Assembly (NCBI GenBank): GCA_963700515.1 | Contig: CAVOXY010000008.1 | Location: forward strand, 186,001 to 250,000 | DNA: 64,000 nt | Source: JAJRVM01 sp963700515 | Lineage (GTDB): Bacteria; Planctomycetota; Planctomycetia; Pirellulales; Pirellulaceae | Direction of reading: 5' to 3' | In this document: piece after piece, positions 49,332 to 58,900 of the stretch | Layout of the letters: every line of letters starts with the position of its first letter | How positions within the stretch are numbered: the first letter of the stretch is position 1 | Notes under the pieces: generated by a model | The model's input: only the letters and a program-made list of their open reading frames with translations | Database searches by the model: none | Told to the model about the DNA's origin: nothing | Position numbers and translations under genes: made by a program

Positions 49332-49355
49332 GACGAGATGCGGGCAACGCAGGAG

Positions 49356-50504
49356 TCAGCTCTCCGAGTCGGTCGGTTTCGCGATGCCGATGTGGCGGAA
49401 CAACTGATCTCGCGTTTCCGCGTTGTCAATCAGCTGCATGAGCAGTTCGGGAAGCGACAGGCGACCCCAGTGGACGACCTGCCGTAGTCCGTACGAGACC
49501 GGTGAATGGGGTTCCGACTTCTCGAAATACTCGGCGATTTTCAAGATCAGGCGGAAGGCCTCGTCCCGCGAGGCGATTTGGCCCGCGGCAATCTTCGGCA
49601 TTTGGGAATTATCACCGGTGTCGCCGGCTTGAGCCTGCTCCTCGCCCTGCTCGTCGCCCGCCTCATTTTCGCCGGCCAGCAGGGCGACGCGGCGGCGGAT
49701 CTCGGAGAGTACGCTGCTGATGTTCGATGACGGGGGAGCACGCGAGTAGTCCGCGTCCGCCACGCGACAACGCTGTTCCAGGAGTTCGTTCAATTGGTCA
49801 AACTCCGTGATCACGGCGTCGATGGTGACCAACAGGTCGGTGTAGAAGTCGGGGGGCGATTCGGCGGCCGCCGCCTCAAACTGCTCCATCGAGACTTCAC
49901 CATCGGCGATCCGTTTCTGCCGGCGCTCCGGATCCGCTTCCTGCTCCAGTCTGGCCGCCGCCAGGAAGTCGGCGTACGAATAAGGGCCTCGGCCCCGGCC
50001 GGACGTGATGGGGACAGCCTTGAGGGGATCGATCAGAGCGCCTTCGCCATCCACGCCGTTTAGGCCGGCCAGTTGCGCGACAAGGTGATCAACATCGCCT
50101 TCCGGACCGCGTGGATGCAAGTCGTCCCAAAACCGATCACACAGCTCACGCGCCAATTTGAAGCCGTCGCGAAGCCCGACAAACCCCTGCAATCGGCATA
50201 TTGCTTCAATCATCCAGGCCACGACCCAGAGATCCTTCGACTTCTTGCTCAGAATGTCGACGGCCGTGTCGTATACGGCGGTCCAATTGGGCGGCAGCGG
50301 CTTATAGGGATCCTCTTCCCCCGCCGGTGGCGGGATGTAGGTGGCCAGTTTCCGCTCCGCGGAACGGGCTTCGGATGCCGCGTCACGGACGTTATAAAAG
50401 TCCCTCATGGACCCGGAACTCTCGTCCCGCAGCGGCAACCCGGTGGGGTGCTCGTCCGATATGGGCTTCAACAAGTCATCGAAAGAAATGGGTTCAAAAG
50501 CCAT
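49356..50504 (-). CDS. tssA: TssA (ImpA N-terminal domain) baseplate/sheath cap protein
   Basis: 382 residues from ATG 50504 (MAFEPISFDDLLKPISDEHP); longer upstream frame is not family-like. ImpA_N domain: GLPLRDESSGSMRDFYNVRD, DLWVVAWMIEAICRLQGFVG, ELCDRFWDDLHPRGPEGDVD. A long acidic linker rich in Glu/Gly (~residues 285-305) leads to a C-terminal domain with DEAFRLILKIAEYFEKSEPH, SPVSYGLRQVVHWGRLSLPE. Starts and times sheath and tube assembly. Intact. Confidence 0.93.
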   Translation of the reverse strand: MAFEPISFDDLLKPISDEHPTGLPLRDESSGSMRDFYNVRDAASEARSAERKLATYIPPPAGEEDPYKPLPPNWTAVYDTAVDILSKKSKDLWVVAWMIEAICRLQGFVGLRDGFKLARELCDRFWDDLHPRGPEGDVDHLVAQLAGLNGVDGEGALIDPLKAVPITSGRGRGPYSYADFLAAARLEQEADPERRQKRIADGEVSMEQFEAAAAESPPDFYTDLLVTIDAVITEFDQLNELLEQRCRVADADYSRAPPSSNISSVLSEIRRRVALLAGENEAGDEQGEEQAQAGDTGDNSQMPKIAAGQIASRDEAFRLILKIAEYFEKSEPHSPVSYGLRQVVHWGRLSLPELLMQLIDNAETRDQLFRHIGIAKPTDSES

Positions 50505-50614
50505 CGGTATGGGCGCTCGGAATGTGCAGGGATTGGGCGAAACGGGCAGTGCTTTCTCATTATACGTTGGGCAATTCAGCCGTGCAAAATCGGCACATAC
50601 CCCCCATGTACGTA

Positions 50615-50634
50615 GGACAAGCTTCCAGCCTGTC
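50615..50634. repeat. Palindromic hairpin repeat, copy 3
   Basis: GACAAGCTTCCAGCCTGTC, the same unit as at 49204 with one mismatch in the left arm, between tssA and the sigma factor gene. Confidence 0.65.
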
Positions 50635-50732
50635 ACGATCACCCGGTTTCCATGGCCGACGTTACGTGACTCTCCCAAATGACCGGTTCGATGCGCACGG
50701 TCGCTCCGATGCCGCATCCCAGGTGGGCCGCG

Positions 50733-51392
50733 CTAGTCTATCCCCAGTTTTCGCAGGGCCAGGGCCATTTGCTGCAGCGTCTGAGCGTGCACGCGGCTCG
50801 CCCACGACTTGCTGATTCCCAGGCGGATCGCTGCATCCTGGAGGGTCGTTCCCTCATAGTAGATCGATTCGATCAGGATTCGCGGCAAGCGGGGCAAGGC
50901 CTTGACGAATTCTCGCAGTTTCAACGCAATCTCGCGGTTCAGCGCCAGCATCAGAGGTGACGGACTGGCATCCTCCGCTACCTCATCGCTTCCCCCCGCT
51001 CCCGCCGGTCCGTGACCGCTCGTCAGAAAAACGCGTTCCAATTGTCCGGCCGCGTGATGGGGTTCGAGCTGGCCGACTGCCTCGCCAGGTTGCTCGCCCT
51101 GGTGCTGGTAACGCATTCGATTCAGACGCCCGCGGCTGGTCCAACTCATCTTGGACACTCCGTCGTAAATCGCCCCCTTGATGCGATAATAGGCAAACGT
51201 GGTGAACCGTGTATTGGGGTTCTCCTCATAATGCAATGTGGCTTCGGCCAATCCTAACTGGCCATAGCCGATCAGATCGTCCAATTCCACGCGCATCGGT
51301 AAACGCCGCAGAATGGTGAGCGCGAGCGAGTGCACGAGCGGTTGCCCCTGCTCAAACAAAGCCAATTGCGTCGCTGACGGTACCATGGACAT
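50733..51392 (-). CDS. FliA/WhiG-type alternative sigma factor in T6SS cluster
   Basis: 219 residues. Region 2 (LPMRVELDDLIGYGQLGLAE, TRFTTFAYYRIKGAIYDGVS) and region 4 (LPRLPRILIESIYYEGTTLQ, DAAIRLGISKSWASRVHAQT) with a short, weakly conserved region 3: a group 3 FliA-like sigma factor. It sits between tssA and tssM on the same strand, so it may transcribe secretion genes. No motility genes are in the window. An anti-sigma gene is not seen here. Intact. Confidence 0.88.
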   Translation of the reverse strand: MSMVPSATQLALFEQGQPLVHSLALTILRRLPMRVELDDLIGYGQLGLAEATLHYEENPNTRFTTFAYYRIKGAIYDGVSKMSWTSRGRLNRMRYQHQGEQPGEAVGQLEPHHAAGQLERVFLTSGHGPAGAGGSDEVAEDASPSPLMLALNREIALKLREFVKALPRLPRILIESIYYEGTTLQDAAIRLGISKSWASRVHAQTLQQMALALRKLGID

Positions 51393-51657
51393 TAATTGCA
51401 GGAAATAGGATGGACGGCGTCAATCCGTACGACGCCCGGCGGAGACTTGCCAGATGGGAGCGTGCCAGCACATCGGCAGCAGCATGTTCCAGGGCGTCGA
51501 ATCACGGCACCACGGTGAATAGTCTCTTGTGAGTATTACAAAAACAAGAGCGCGGTATCAACCGGCGGATAGCCAAAACCTACTGCAGAGGGGCAGTGAC
51601 TGTCCGCAGCGATGTGCGGCCGGCCCGTTGGCGGCAGCATTTCTCACTGGACAGCTG

Positions 51658-53286
51658 TTACTGGGGCCACGCGCGCAGCAGTGCCACGCCAAAGCCGATG
51701 GCGGCGAAGAACAACAGCCCGTCCACCAGCAAGCCGGTTTGAGCAATCTGATGGAAGCGGCGATCTTCTTTCAGCGCGCGGTCGGACCAATCCAATTCGG
51801 CCTGCAGCTCATTGAGCCTGTCGACAACGACGCCCTTCACAAAGGCCTGGCGATCTTCGGTGTCCCCCGTGGCTGCAAAATAGCAGCCGCCAAACAAGAG
51901 GGCCTCCCCCGAGCCATAGGGGTCACTGGTATCGTCAGCATAGGCAGCCACCAGCGTATTGGTGAGCCTTGTGCGGAGCGTCGAGCGGACGCAGCAGAGG
52001 AGCGAATAGAGCTTGCGGTTGCCGTACTGGGTGAGCCCATCCTTTTCCTGGAAGAGCATATACGTGAAATCCTCAAAGGCCTTGCAGGCGTGGGCAGCCA
52101 GCGCCTGGACCTGGTCGGGAATCGGAGGATTCCAGACATTGAAACGATGTCCGAATCGCTGCTGTTTGGCCCGTTTGGGGCCAACGCGGCGCACCAACTC
52201 CCGGAAACCTGGCTCCGTTTCCATGCCGCTCACCAACGCGATGACGGAGCATCGCAGCGCCAGTACCTGTCGGATCATTTCCAGATCCGCCTTCACAGCG
52301 CGTTGCACTTCGATCCCTTCCCCCTCACCCCGCTTAATGATTTCGAAGGGGAGCAGGGTGAGAATTCCGTTACACGGACAGACCGGCTGCCGTTCGCGTC
52401 GCAAACGCTGGCAGACATACTCCAGGCGACTGGTGAATTCGGCCCCTTCATCAATGGTCAAGGATAGGACGCTGCGTCCCAATGAGATGCCGTGTTGGTC
52501 TGGTAACCCGTCGCCGCCCGATACCATCAGGGTCCCCCGCACGGAAGGCTCGGGGCCGCCGCCGGCAAAGGGATCGGGTGCGCGTCGATCGTCATGGTCT
52601 TCGCGGCGGCTCGAAGTCGCCGTGCCGCGGATATTCGACTCCGGGTTGATCGTCTGACGAATCAAGTCGGATCCATGGTCCAGCTTGTCCCCCGCGTCCA
52701 CCAGTTTTCCCTTGAGGGCGCCCATGCGGCAAGTCTTGGTGCAGACGAGGTAAATGGCATCGCTGGTCGCATACCAATGCAACCATCCTTTTTCGAACGG
52801 TTCACCATCCACACAGAGGGACTGGCCCGCGGCGCGAAACAACGCATCGGCCTCATATTTCGAGCCGACCCCGAGGATCAGGAACACCGGCGTGTCAACG
52901 ATTTCGATCCCCTGGGCTCGCAACGCCGCAATGCCGGCATTCCAGGCCTCATCGATCTCCGGGAACCGCGAATAGTCCTTCTCCAGCCAGGTCTTGACCA
53001 CGATCCGGGCGACGATCGCCGTCACGATGATGAGCACGATTACAATTAACGCGTCACCCAAGAAATCCCAGAGACCGCTTCTCACGGGATCTCGCAATTT
53101 CAATATGAAATAGACGACCGAAACGATCAGCAGCGATAACGCCACCACGAGGGCCACCCGCGTGGGAAGCGTCATCCCCAAAAACCGTCCTGGCGCCGAA
53201 ATGATGGACGCGGGCAAGCGGGCCAGGAGTCGGAACGGATAGGTCAGGTAACGGACGAACTCTCGTACGGCGCTCATCGGGTTCAT
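51658..53286 (-). CDS. tssM: Short TssM-like (IcmF) inner-membrane protein
   Basis: 542 residues from ATG 53286 (MNPMSAVREFVRYLTYPFRL). Two N-terminal membrane segments (~39-58, VALVVALSLLIVSVVYFIL; ~70-90, LIVIVLIIVTAIVARIVV), a cytoplasmic part (IVDTPVFLILGVGSKYEADA; VSGMETEPGFRELVRRVGPK; LFGGCYFAATG near the end) and a third membrane segment at the C-terminus (GLLVDGLLFFAAIGFGVALL). The usual ~1100-residue TssM has a P-loop and ~700 periplasmic residues after segment three; here the P-loop position reads GVGSKYEA, and the protein stops 10 residues after segment three. Lies 80 bp after tssL. Confidence 0.85.
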   Translation of the reverse strand: MNPMSAVREFVRYLTYPFRLLARLPASIISAPGRFLGMTLPTRVALVVALSLLIVSVVYFILKLRDPVRSGLWDFLGDALIVIVLIIVTAIVARIVVKTWLEKDYSRFPEIDEAWNAGIAALRAQGIEIVDTPVFLILGVGSKYEADALFRAAGQSLCVDGEPFEKGWLHWYATSDAIYLVCTKTCRMGALKGKLVDAGDKLDHGSDLIRQTINPESNIRGTATSSRREDHDDRRAPDPFAGGGPEPSVRGTLMVSGGDGLPDQHGISLGRSVLSLTIDEGAEFTSRLEYVCQRLRRERQPVCPCNGILTLLPFEIIKRGEGEGIEVQRAVKADLEMIRQVLALRCSVIALVSGMETEPGFRELVRRVGPKRAKQQRFGHRFNVWNPPIPDQVQALAAHACKAFEDFTYMLFQEKDGLTQYGNRKLYSLLCCVRSTLRTRLTNTLVAAYADDTSDPYGSGEALLFGGCYFAATGDTEDRQAFVKGVVVDRLNELQAELDWSDRALKEDRRFHQIAQTGLLVDGLLFFAAIGFGVALLRAWPQ

Positions 53287-53365
53287 ATCGATCTCCAACC
53301 TCAGTTCTTTTCTTTCCGTCGCGACGTGGAGGGTCGGTGCAAGCGGGACCCTGGCCACGCTCCGT

Positions 53366-54016
53366 TCAGGCGGCCGTGTCGAGAAAACTCTTTACCAGGA
53401 CGGCGACCAAGGCGGCCAGGAACACACCCAGCACCAGCGCCCCCAGGGTCATGAACCGGCCCTGCAAGGGCGGGGCTCCCACGCCGGGACGAGGAAATTC
53501 GCTGATCGTGGGAACTCCCTGGCCCAATTGGATGACCATCGCGCACTTCTTGGCCCACCCCTCGAGCGTTGGTGGCAGCCCCGCATCCACAGCGCTCATC
53601 TCGCCACTCGGGTCGCGATAGAGGCCGCGGAATCCCAGGACCACGCAGACGTAAAAGACCTCCAAGGCGTTCTTGTGGGTCAGCTCAGCTGCTTCACGAG
53701 CCTTGATATAGAACTCGGAATACGCGATGTTGGACTGGAAAATAGCGAATTCCAGCGCGTTGTTGGTCCACCAGGAACGTCCTTCCCAGGGAGCGGCGAT
53801 GAGCATTTCGTCGATCCAGGTCGTCAAGGCATACTTGGCCAACAGCCATCCCTCCCGGTGCGCACCCGACAATCCTCCTTCCGCGCGATCCAGCAGGGAG
53901 CGAATGCGCGTGTGCTCTTCTTGCGGGTCCGGTTCTTCGTCCTCGCCGATGCGATCCAGTAAATTCACGACATACACGACGATGGGGTCAACGGCGGTGG
54001 CAAATTCGGGTGTCAT
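53366..54016 (-). CDS. tssL: TssL/DotU inner-membrane protein
   Basis: 216 residues: cytoplasmic helical DotU domain (IVVYVVNLLDRIGEDEEPDP, EGWLLAKYALTTWIDEMLIA, WTNNALEFAIFQSNIAYSEF, EVFYVCVVLGFRGLYRDPSG) with a single C-terminal membrane segment (TLGALVLGVFLAALVAVLV). No OmpA/peptidoglycan domain. Binds TssM and the baseplate through TssK. Intact; 34 bp after tssK. Confidence 0.93.
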   Translation of the reverse strand: MTPEFATAVDPIVVYVVNLLDRIGEDEEPDPQEEHTRIRSLLDRAEGGLSGAHREGWLLAKYALTTWIDEMLIAAPWEGRSWWTNNALEFAIFQSNIAYSEFYIKAREAAELTHKNALEVFYVCVVLGFRGLYRDPSGEMSAVDAGLPPTLEGWAKKCAMVIQLGQGVPTISEFPRPGVGAPPLQGRFMTLGALVLGVFLAALVAVLVKSFLDTAA

Positions 54017-54049
54017 CGCGACAGGCTCGGTTAGAGTGAGGAACGGGTA

Positions 54050-55522
54050 CTAGACATTCCGCAAGTCCAGGGCGAACAGGGCAAACTCCAAAGTCACCTC
54101 CTGTGTGGTCCCCATTTTCTTTACGCCCAATTGCTTCTGCCCCGGCAGCTCGGCCAGGTTCTTGATCAGAGTCGTGCTGAAACGCATCGCCAAAGTCTTG
54201 GACGTCTCCACGCTCTTCCAGGGCTGACCGACGCGAGCCACTTGGTAGAAAACCCAGGGACCGCGGACGGGCAAGGCTCTCGGCGGCGTGTCTTGGATCC
54301 GCAAAACAACCCCCTCCGCTCGATTGGCAAAGATCGATTCAACTTGCTCGGCACTCCCCATTTTCCAATCGAGCTGACCCGGACTCAATAATCTCCGGCA
54401 CTCTTCCTTGGTGGAATTCCCGTAATTCACCCCCACGTACCATTCCCAATTCGGCCCCAGCCATTTCTCCTTGAGCCGGACCTGCATCTTGTTCTCGACG
54501 CCGTAGAAATCTTCCCGCTCATAGGCGTAGTCTTGGATGCGGTGAATCAGCAAACTGATCTGCTGCTTGGCCCACTTGAAAATGCGCGCCAGGTCGTCGT
54601 GGTCATAGGTCGGGATTTCCGGGCAGCGGCGTTCCTCCGCGAAAATCGACAGCTTGCCGACAATGCGGCACAATTCGGCGTAGGCCGCAAACGGATGCAG
54701 TCCACGCGAGAAGGCAAGGCAGCGCAAAGTTGCATACGCCTCATTGAGCATCATGAGCATGATCATGCGGTCCATGTCGCCCGGCTCTTGCGACGTGGGC
54801 GTGATCCCACGACTCATCACTTGCTCGCTCAATACACGCACCTTCTGGCCAATGATATCGTAGATGGCTCGGACGTAGTCGGTGGCCAAGGGGGACCACG
54901 CTTCCACCGCTAGCACCGGTGGAATGTAGTCCTCGTCCAGTTGCGGTGTCGCTTCTTTATCGCCAGCTCGCTTGATCTGGGCAATTGGAATTGTCTCATA
55001 GCCGCTGAGGTCTTCCGTCGACAGCAGGATCTTCGTGTTCAATTCCCGTAGATTGACCTGCTGGTCATTGCCCCCCTCCACTTCGTCCGGCACGTTGCGT
55101 TTCGTTTCCACGTACCGGCTTTGACTCCCATGCTGCTGGGCGCTGACGTTGGCACGACCCAATTTAAGCTTGGGAACCCCCAGGTAGACGCGAACCGTGG
55201 GGTCCTTGAGAAAAGCCTCCGCCAGATTGACCAGCCCCGCCACTTCTTCAATGCCGCCCCCCAAATCGACTCGATCGGGCTCTTCACCGGGCGAAATCGT
55301 GACGAGCGTCCCGTCGCGGAGTCGGCCGTGGCAGTGCTTGAGCTCGATCTGGTAATTGGCGATCGCCTCCTTACTCAACTCGATCGATTGCAGGCCGTAA
55401 TTGTATGGGTGATCCCACCGATTCGAAGTCTCCAGCCATTCATTCCAATAGCGATCGGCTGCTTGAAAATGGTGGGGCCGAAGGAACATGCCTTCCGACC
55501 ATTGGACAGGGAGATTGTTCAT
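54050..55522 (-). CDS. tssK: TssK baseplate-membrane connector
   Basis: 490 residues from ATG 55522 (MNNLPVQWSEGMFLRPHHFQ), a typical TssK start; the frame is open to 55597 but less likely. Features: AADRYWNEWLETSNRWDHPY, YNYGLQSIELSKEAIANYQI, ISPGEEPDRVDLGGG, REDFYGVENKMQVRLKEK. It trimerises on the baseplate and links it to TssL/TssM. Intact, first gene of the tssKLM run. Confidence 0.95.
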   Translation of the reverse strand: MNNLPVQWSEGMFLRPHHFQAADRYWNEWLETSNRWDHPYNYGLQSIELSKEAIANYQIELKHCHGRLRDGTLVTISPGEEPDRVDLGGGIEEVAGLVNLAEAFLKDPTVRVYLGVPKLKLGRANVSAQQHGSQSRYVETKRNVPDEVEGGNDQQVNLRELNTKILLSTEDLSGYETIPIAQIKRAGDKEATPQLDEDYIPPVLAVEAWSPLATDYVRAIYDIIGQKVRVLSEQVMSRGITPTSQEPGDMDRMIMLMMLNEAYATLRCLAFSRGLHPFAAYAELCRIVGKLSIFAEERRCPEIPTYDHDDLARIFKWAKQQISLLIHRIQDYAYEREDFYGVENKMQVRLKEKWLGPNWEWYVGVNYGNSTKEECRRLLSPGQLDWKMGSAEQVESIFANRAEGVVLRIQDTPPRALPVRGPWVFYQVARVGQPWKSVETSKTLAMRFSTTLIKNLAELPGQKQLGVKKMGTTQEVTLEFALFALDLRNV

Positions 55523-55909
55523 GCGTGCTCCAACCCGTGCTTCCAACCGTGCTTCCAACCCGTGGAAAACCGCTGCCACCACCGCCGTCTGACTCACTTA
55601 CTCTCCAGCTTATCTACGGTAACCGGATTGGGTCCTTTTCGCAACGTGACGCAATGCCGGTTTGCAGATGGCACCCCCCGTGAGAAACGCTGCTCACCTC
55701 GGTTCTCGAGTCGGCCGGCGAGCCGGCGCTCGCCTGCCGTGAGTGATTCTACGCAGGTCGTTGCCGATTCGATACGTCGCGGCCAGCGCAGAGACCGAGT
55801 GGACCACGAGGGAGTCCGGTGAGTGTTGCTGGAATTTCAGCCGCGAAGTCGCTACGCTGAGGAGGCTGATTCCCCTTGTCTACTACCGCTCCGTCGGGAG
55901 GTTTACGCG
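55523..55909. promoter_or_regulatory. Divergent promoter region, tssK and the 1595-residue protein
   Basis: A 387-bp spacer between divergent genes that should hold both promoters. CGTGCTTCCAACC-type 13-14-bp tandem repeats lie at 55525-55562 next to the tssK start. A clear ribosome site GGGAGG at 55896 precedes ATG 55910. No promoter consensus could be assigned to the FliA-like sigma factor with confidence. Confidence 0.5.
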
Positions 55910-58900
55910 ATGACTCCGTCGCAATCGGTTGCAACGCAGCAGACGTGGCGTTTGCGAGATCCACGCAATGATCGGACCAGATCCAAGATGTGGCGGATCG
56001 TCATCTGGACAGTCGTCTTCTTGGTGTTGGTGGTCTGTATCGCCGGGTACTTCTACTGGCGTCTGGATTATCACTATACCTATGTCGGCGTCCTTGTCAC
56101 GCAACACGATCTGCTGGCGGTGCCGCACCTGGCTTATCAACAGAACGACGAGAAGGCGTGGCGACAATACATCGAAGATCGTGTCGCCAACGACCGGGGC
56201 TACAGAAGGCTTTCGGAGGCCACCGGTTTGGAGTACGCCGCCGACGACTTCGCGAACTCCGAAGCCGGCAGTCGAGATGCCGAAATCCTGTACGTGAGCA
56301 CCCATGGGATGGCCTTCCATGGGAAGGCCTATCTCATGAAGAGTAGTTTCCTCAGGGCTTCACAATCCGCGAAAACCGAACTCAGTCCCAACAGCGAGCG
56401 ACTGGCCGACGGGCTCTATGACGCGGGGGAACTGCTGCAGCGACTATCGCAGAGCCGAGCTGGTTTGAAGCTTCTTGTGCTCGACGCCGGTCGCATTGCC
56501 TACGACCCGCGACTGGGCATCCTGCTGAACGATTTTCCCAGTCTACTGGCGCAAGTGGTCCGAGATGACGTGGCAGATGGCCGGTTGTGGGTGCTCGTTT
56601 CCCATTCGACCGGCCAGATCTCGGGAGAGGATTCGGGGTCCGGGGAGTCACTGTTTGCCCAGAGCGTCGTGGAGGGGCTTCGTGGCGCGGCCGACCAATG
56701 CGGCAATCGCGATGGAAAAGTCATGCTGGACGAACTCTATCAGTACGTGTGGAGTGACGTCACACAGTGGAAGATCAGTGACAGGTCATTGCAGACGCCC
56801 ATGCTGCTGCAGGGTGGTAAAGGTAGCGTCGATCTGGCACAGGCGCGCGACTGCCACATCGTGCTGGCCATGGTCCCGGAGCAGAAACCGGACGATGCGG
56901 AAGCCAAGCAGTCGGATAAGACCGGGGACAGTTCCGGCGAGAAAGGGGGCACCGCGACACGAAGGCGGCAGTGGCCACATTCCTTGGCACTGGCGACGGT
57001 TACCACTCTGCAAACGCCCGTGGCAACGTCCCCAGATTCAGCCACGCCGCCAGATCAAGGCACTCCGCCCACCGTCGACGGGCAGGTCGGCAATAAAACC
57101 GAAGCGGCCAAAACGACACCAGCCAAAGAGGAAGTGGCCAAGGAGGCCGGTGCGGCCGTGTCGGCAGCGGACGAACCGAGCAAGGTACCGAGCAACAGTG
57201 GGTTGGGCGCCGCGACAAAGATCCCCACGGAGGCGGCGAGTCCTCCCCAAGAGACTGCCACCGAGTCGCCGGCCAATACGCTGCGGCAGATCTGGCAACT
57301 GCGTGATCAGCTGGTCGATATTCAACCGGGGGCTTGGTCCCCGATCGATTTTGCGCCCGTGAGCTGGCGCCGATTCGAAGCGTTGCTGGTGCAGGCGGAG
57401 ACACGGCTGCGCAGTGGCGCGGGGACAAGCGACGACTTGGGACTGTTGCTGCGCGATGTGCAGAAGTTTGCCGAGGAAATGAAGACCGGTACGGTGAGCA
57501 GCTACAAGACGCTGTACGTCAGTCAAATCGCGGAAGACTGGCGGGAATTCGCCCAGGGGAGTCAGCGGCGTGTGCTGGAGCGGCCGGAAATGCACACGCT
57601 CACCTCCGCCTGGCAACTCGGCAATCGAACGCTGTACGAACTGCCGAGCTTCATCCGCTGGCAAGCACTTTCGGTGCTCACGGAGCAGGAGGTCACCTGT
57701 CCCGACGATCTGCGAGTCAACAGCGTCGAGCATTTGGCGGAACTCAGCGACATGCTGGGAGCAGTGGGACGTTCCCTGACGCCAGAAATGGAACAGAGGA
57801 TTCGAGCGCAGCAGAGCGAATTGGCGACGACATATGGCGAATTGCGGAACAAGTTGCAGATGGCTTGGCAACGAGCCAGCGAAGCCGCGGCGAATCCCAT
57901 TGCGGATCGCCTGCTCGATGCGCTCCTGGCAACGCCCCTGCTCGATGCTCCGCAACGAACTCGGCTGATTGCCAAACAGGCCGCCGGTGCAACGGCTCGT
58001 CAAATCAGCACGGCCCGCCAGGTCAACGTTGCCACGCCTGATGTGGAGGCCCCGGCTCCTCCTTGGGAAACGCTCCGCAAAATCGTCGTGTGGCAGGTCG
58101 ATTACGTTCGCTTATGCGACCCCTCGAGCACGTCTCTGAGAGCACCGCAAGTATTGGACCAGGCGAATGCCCGCTCGCTGGGGGAAGCCTTCCAGCAGTA
58201 TTATGAAAACGTTCCCGCGGCCCTCGGGACCTCGCAGAATCACGCACTCGTCTGGTTGATCGACCCGCGCGACCAGCCGCGCAGTCGTTTGGTCATCCGG
58301 GGGCCCGAACTTCCCCAAGTGGTCCCACCACCGCCGCCCGTTAAGTTGGAGATTGCCGCCATCCCCGAGCCGCTCCGGCTGCAATGGCGCAAACCTGTCG
58401 AGGCCACGCTTTCCTTCACAGGTCAAGGCCTGCAGGACAACCGCGTGACGGTACATGTGCAATACGACGCGGAACGACTTGTCGTGCGGAGAACACCGGA
58501 CGGCGACAAGCTCGCCAATGATACATCGTTCCCATTTCCTCTCACCGATGCACCGACGCAGCGACTGGCGCTCTACTTGGAAGCGACGCGGTTGGCGAAT
58601 GCCGGGTCGGAACTTGCGGATCTCTCCGTCGAACTGTTGGGTGTGGATTCCGAGGGAATGCCACGCAAGACGGAACCGCAGCGGATCATGGTTCGTATGC
58701 CGCTCCCGTCCGATGTGGCGGTGTGGACCGTGCGTCACAGTAGCGACCCGGAAGAGCCTGAGTTTCGCACAGGCAGTCGCATCAAGCCGTATCCGAATCG
58801 AACGACTTCTTTTGCGTTCTTGTTGGCGAATCGCTCCCAGATTCAGAAGACAGTCAAAGTCGAACTCTATGCGATCCCCGATCCGCGGAAGCTCAGTTCG

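Larger units (their letters stand above)
48975..49355. other. Spacer with hairpin repeats between tssB and tssA
   Basis: About 380 bases without a gene. It contains two palindromic units of the GACAGGCTTCCAGCCTGTC type (49204-49222 and 49313-49331), and likely the tssB promoter. Nothing else is recognised. Confidence 0.6.
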
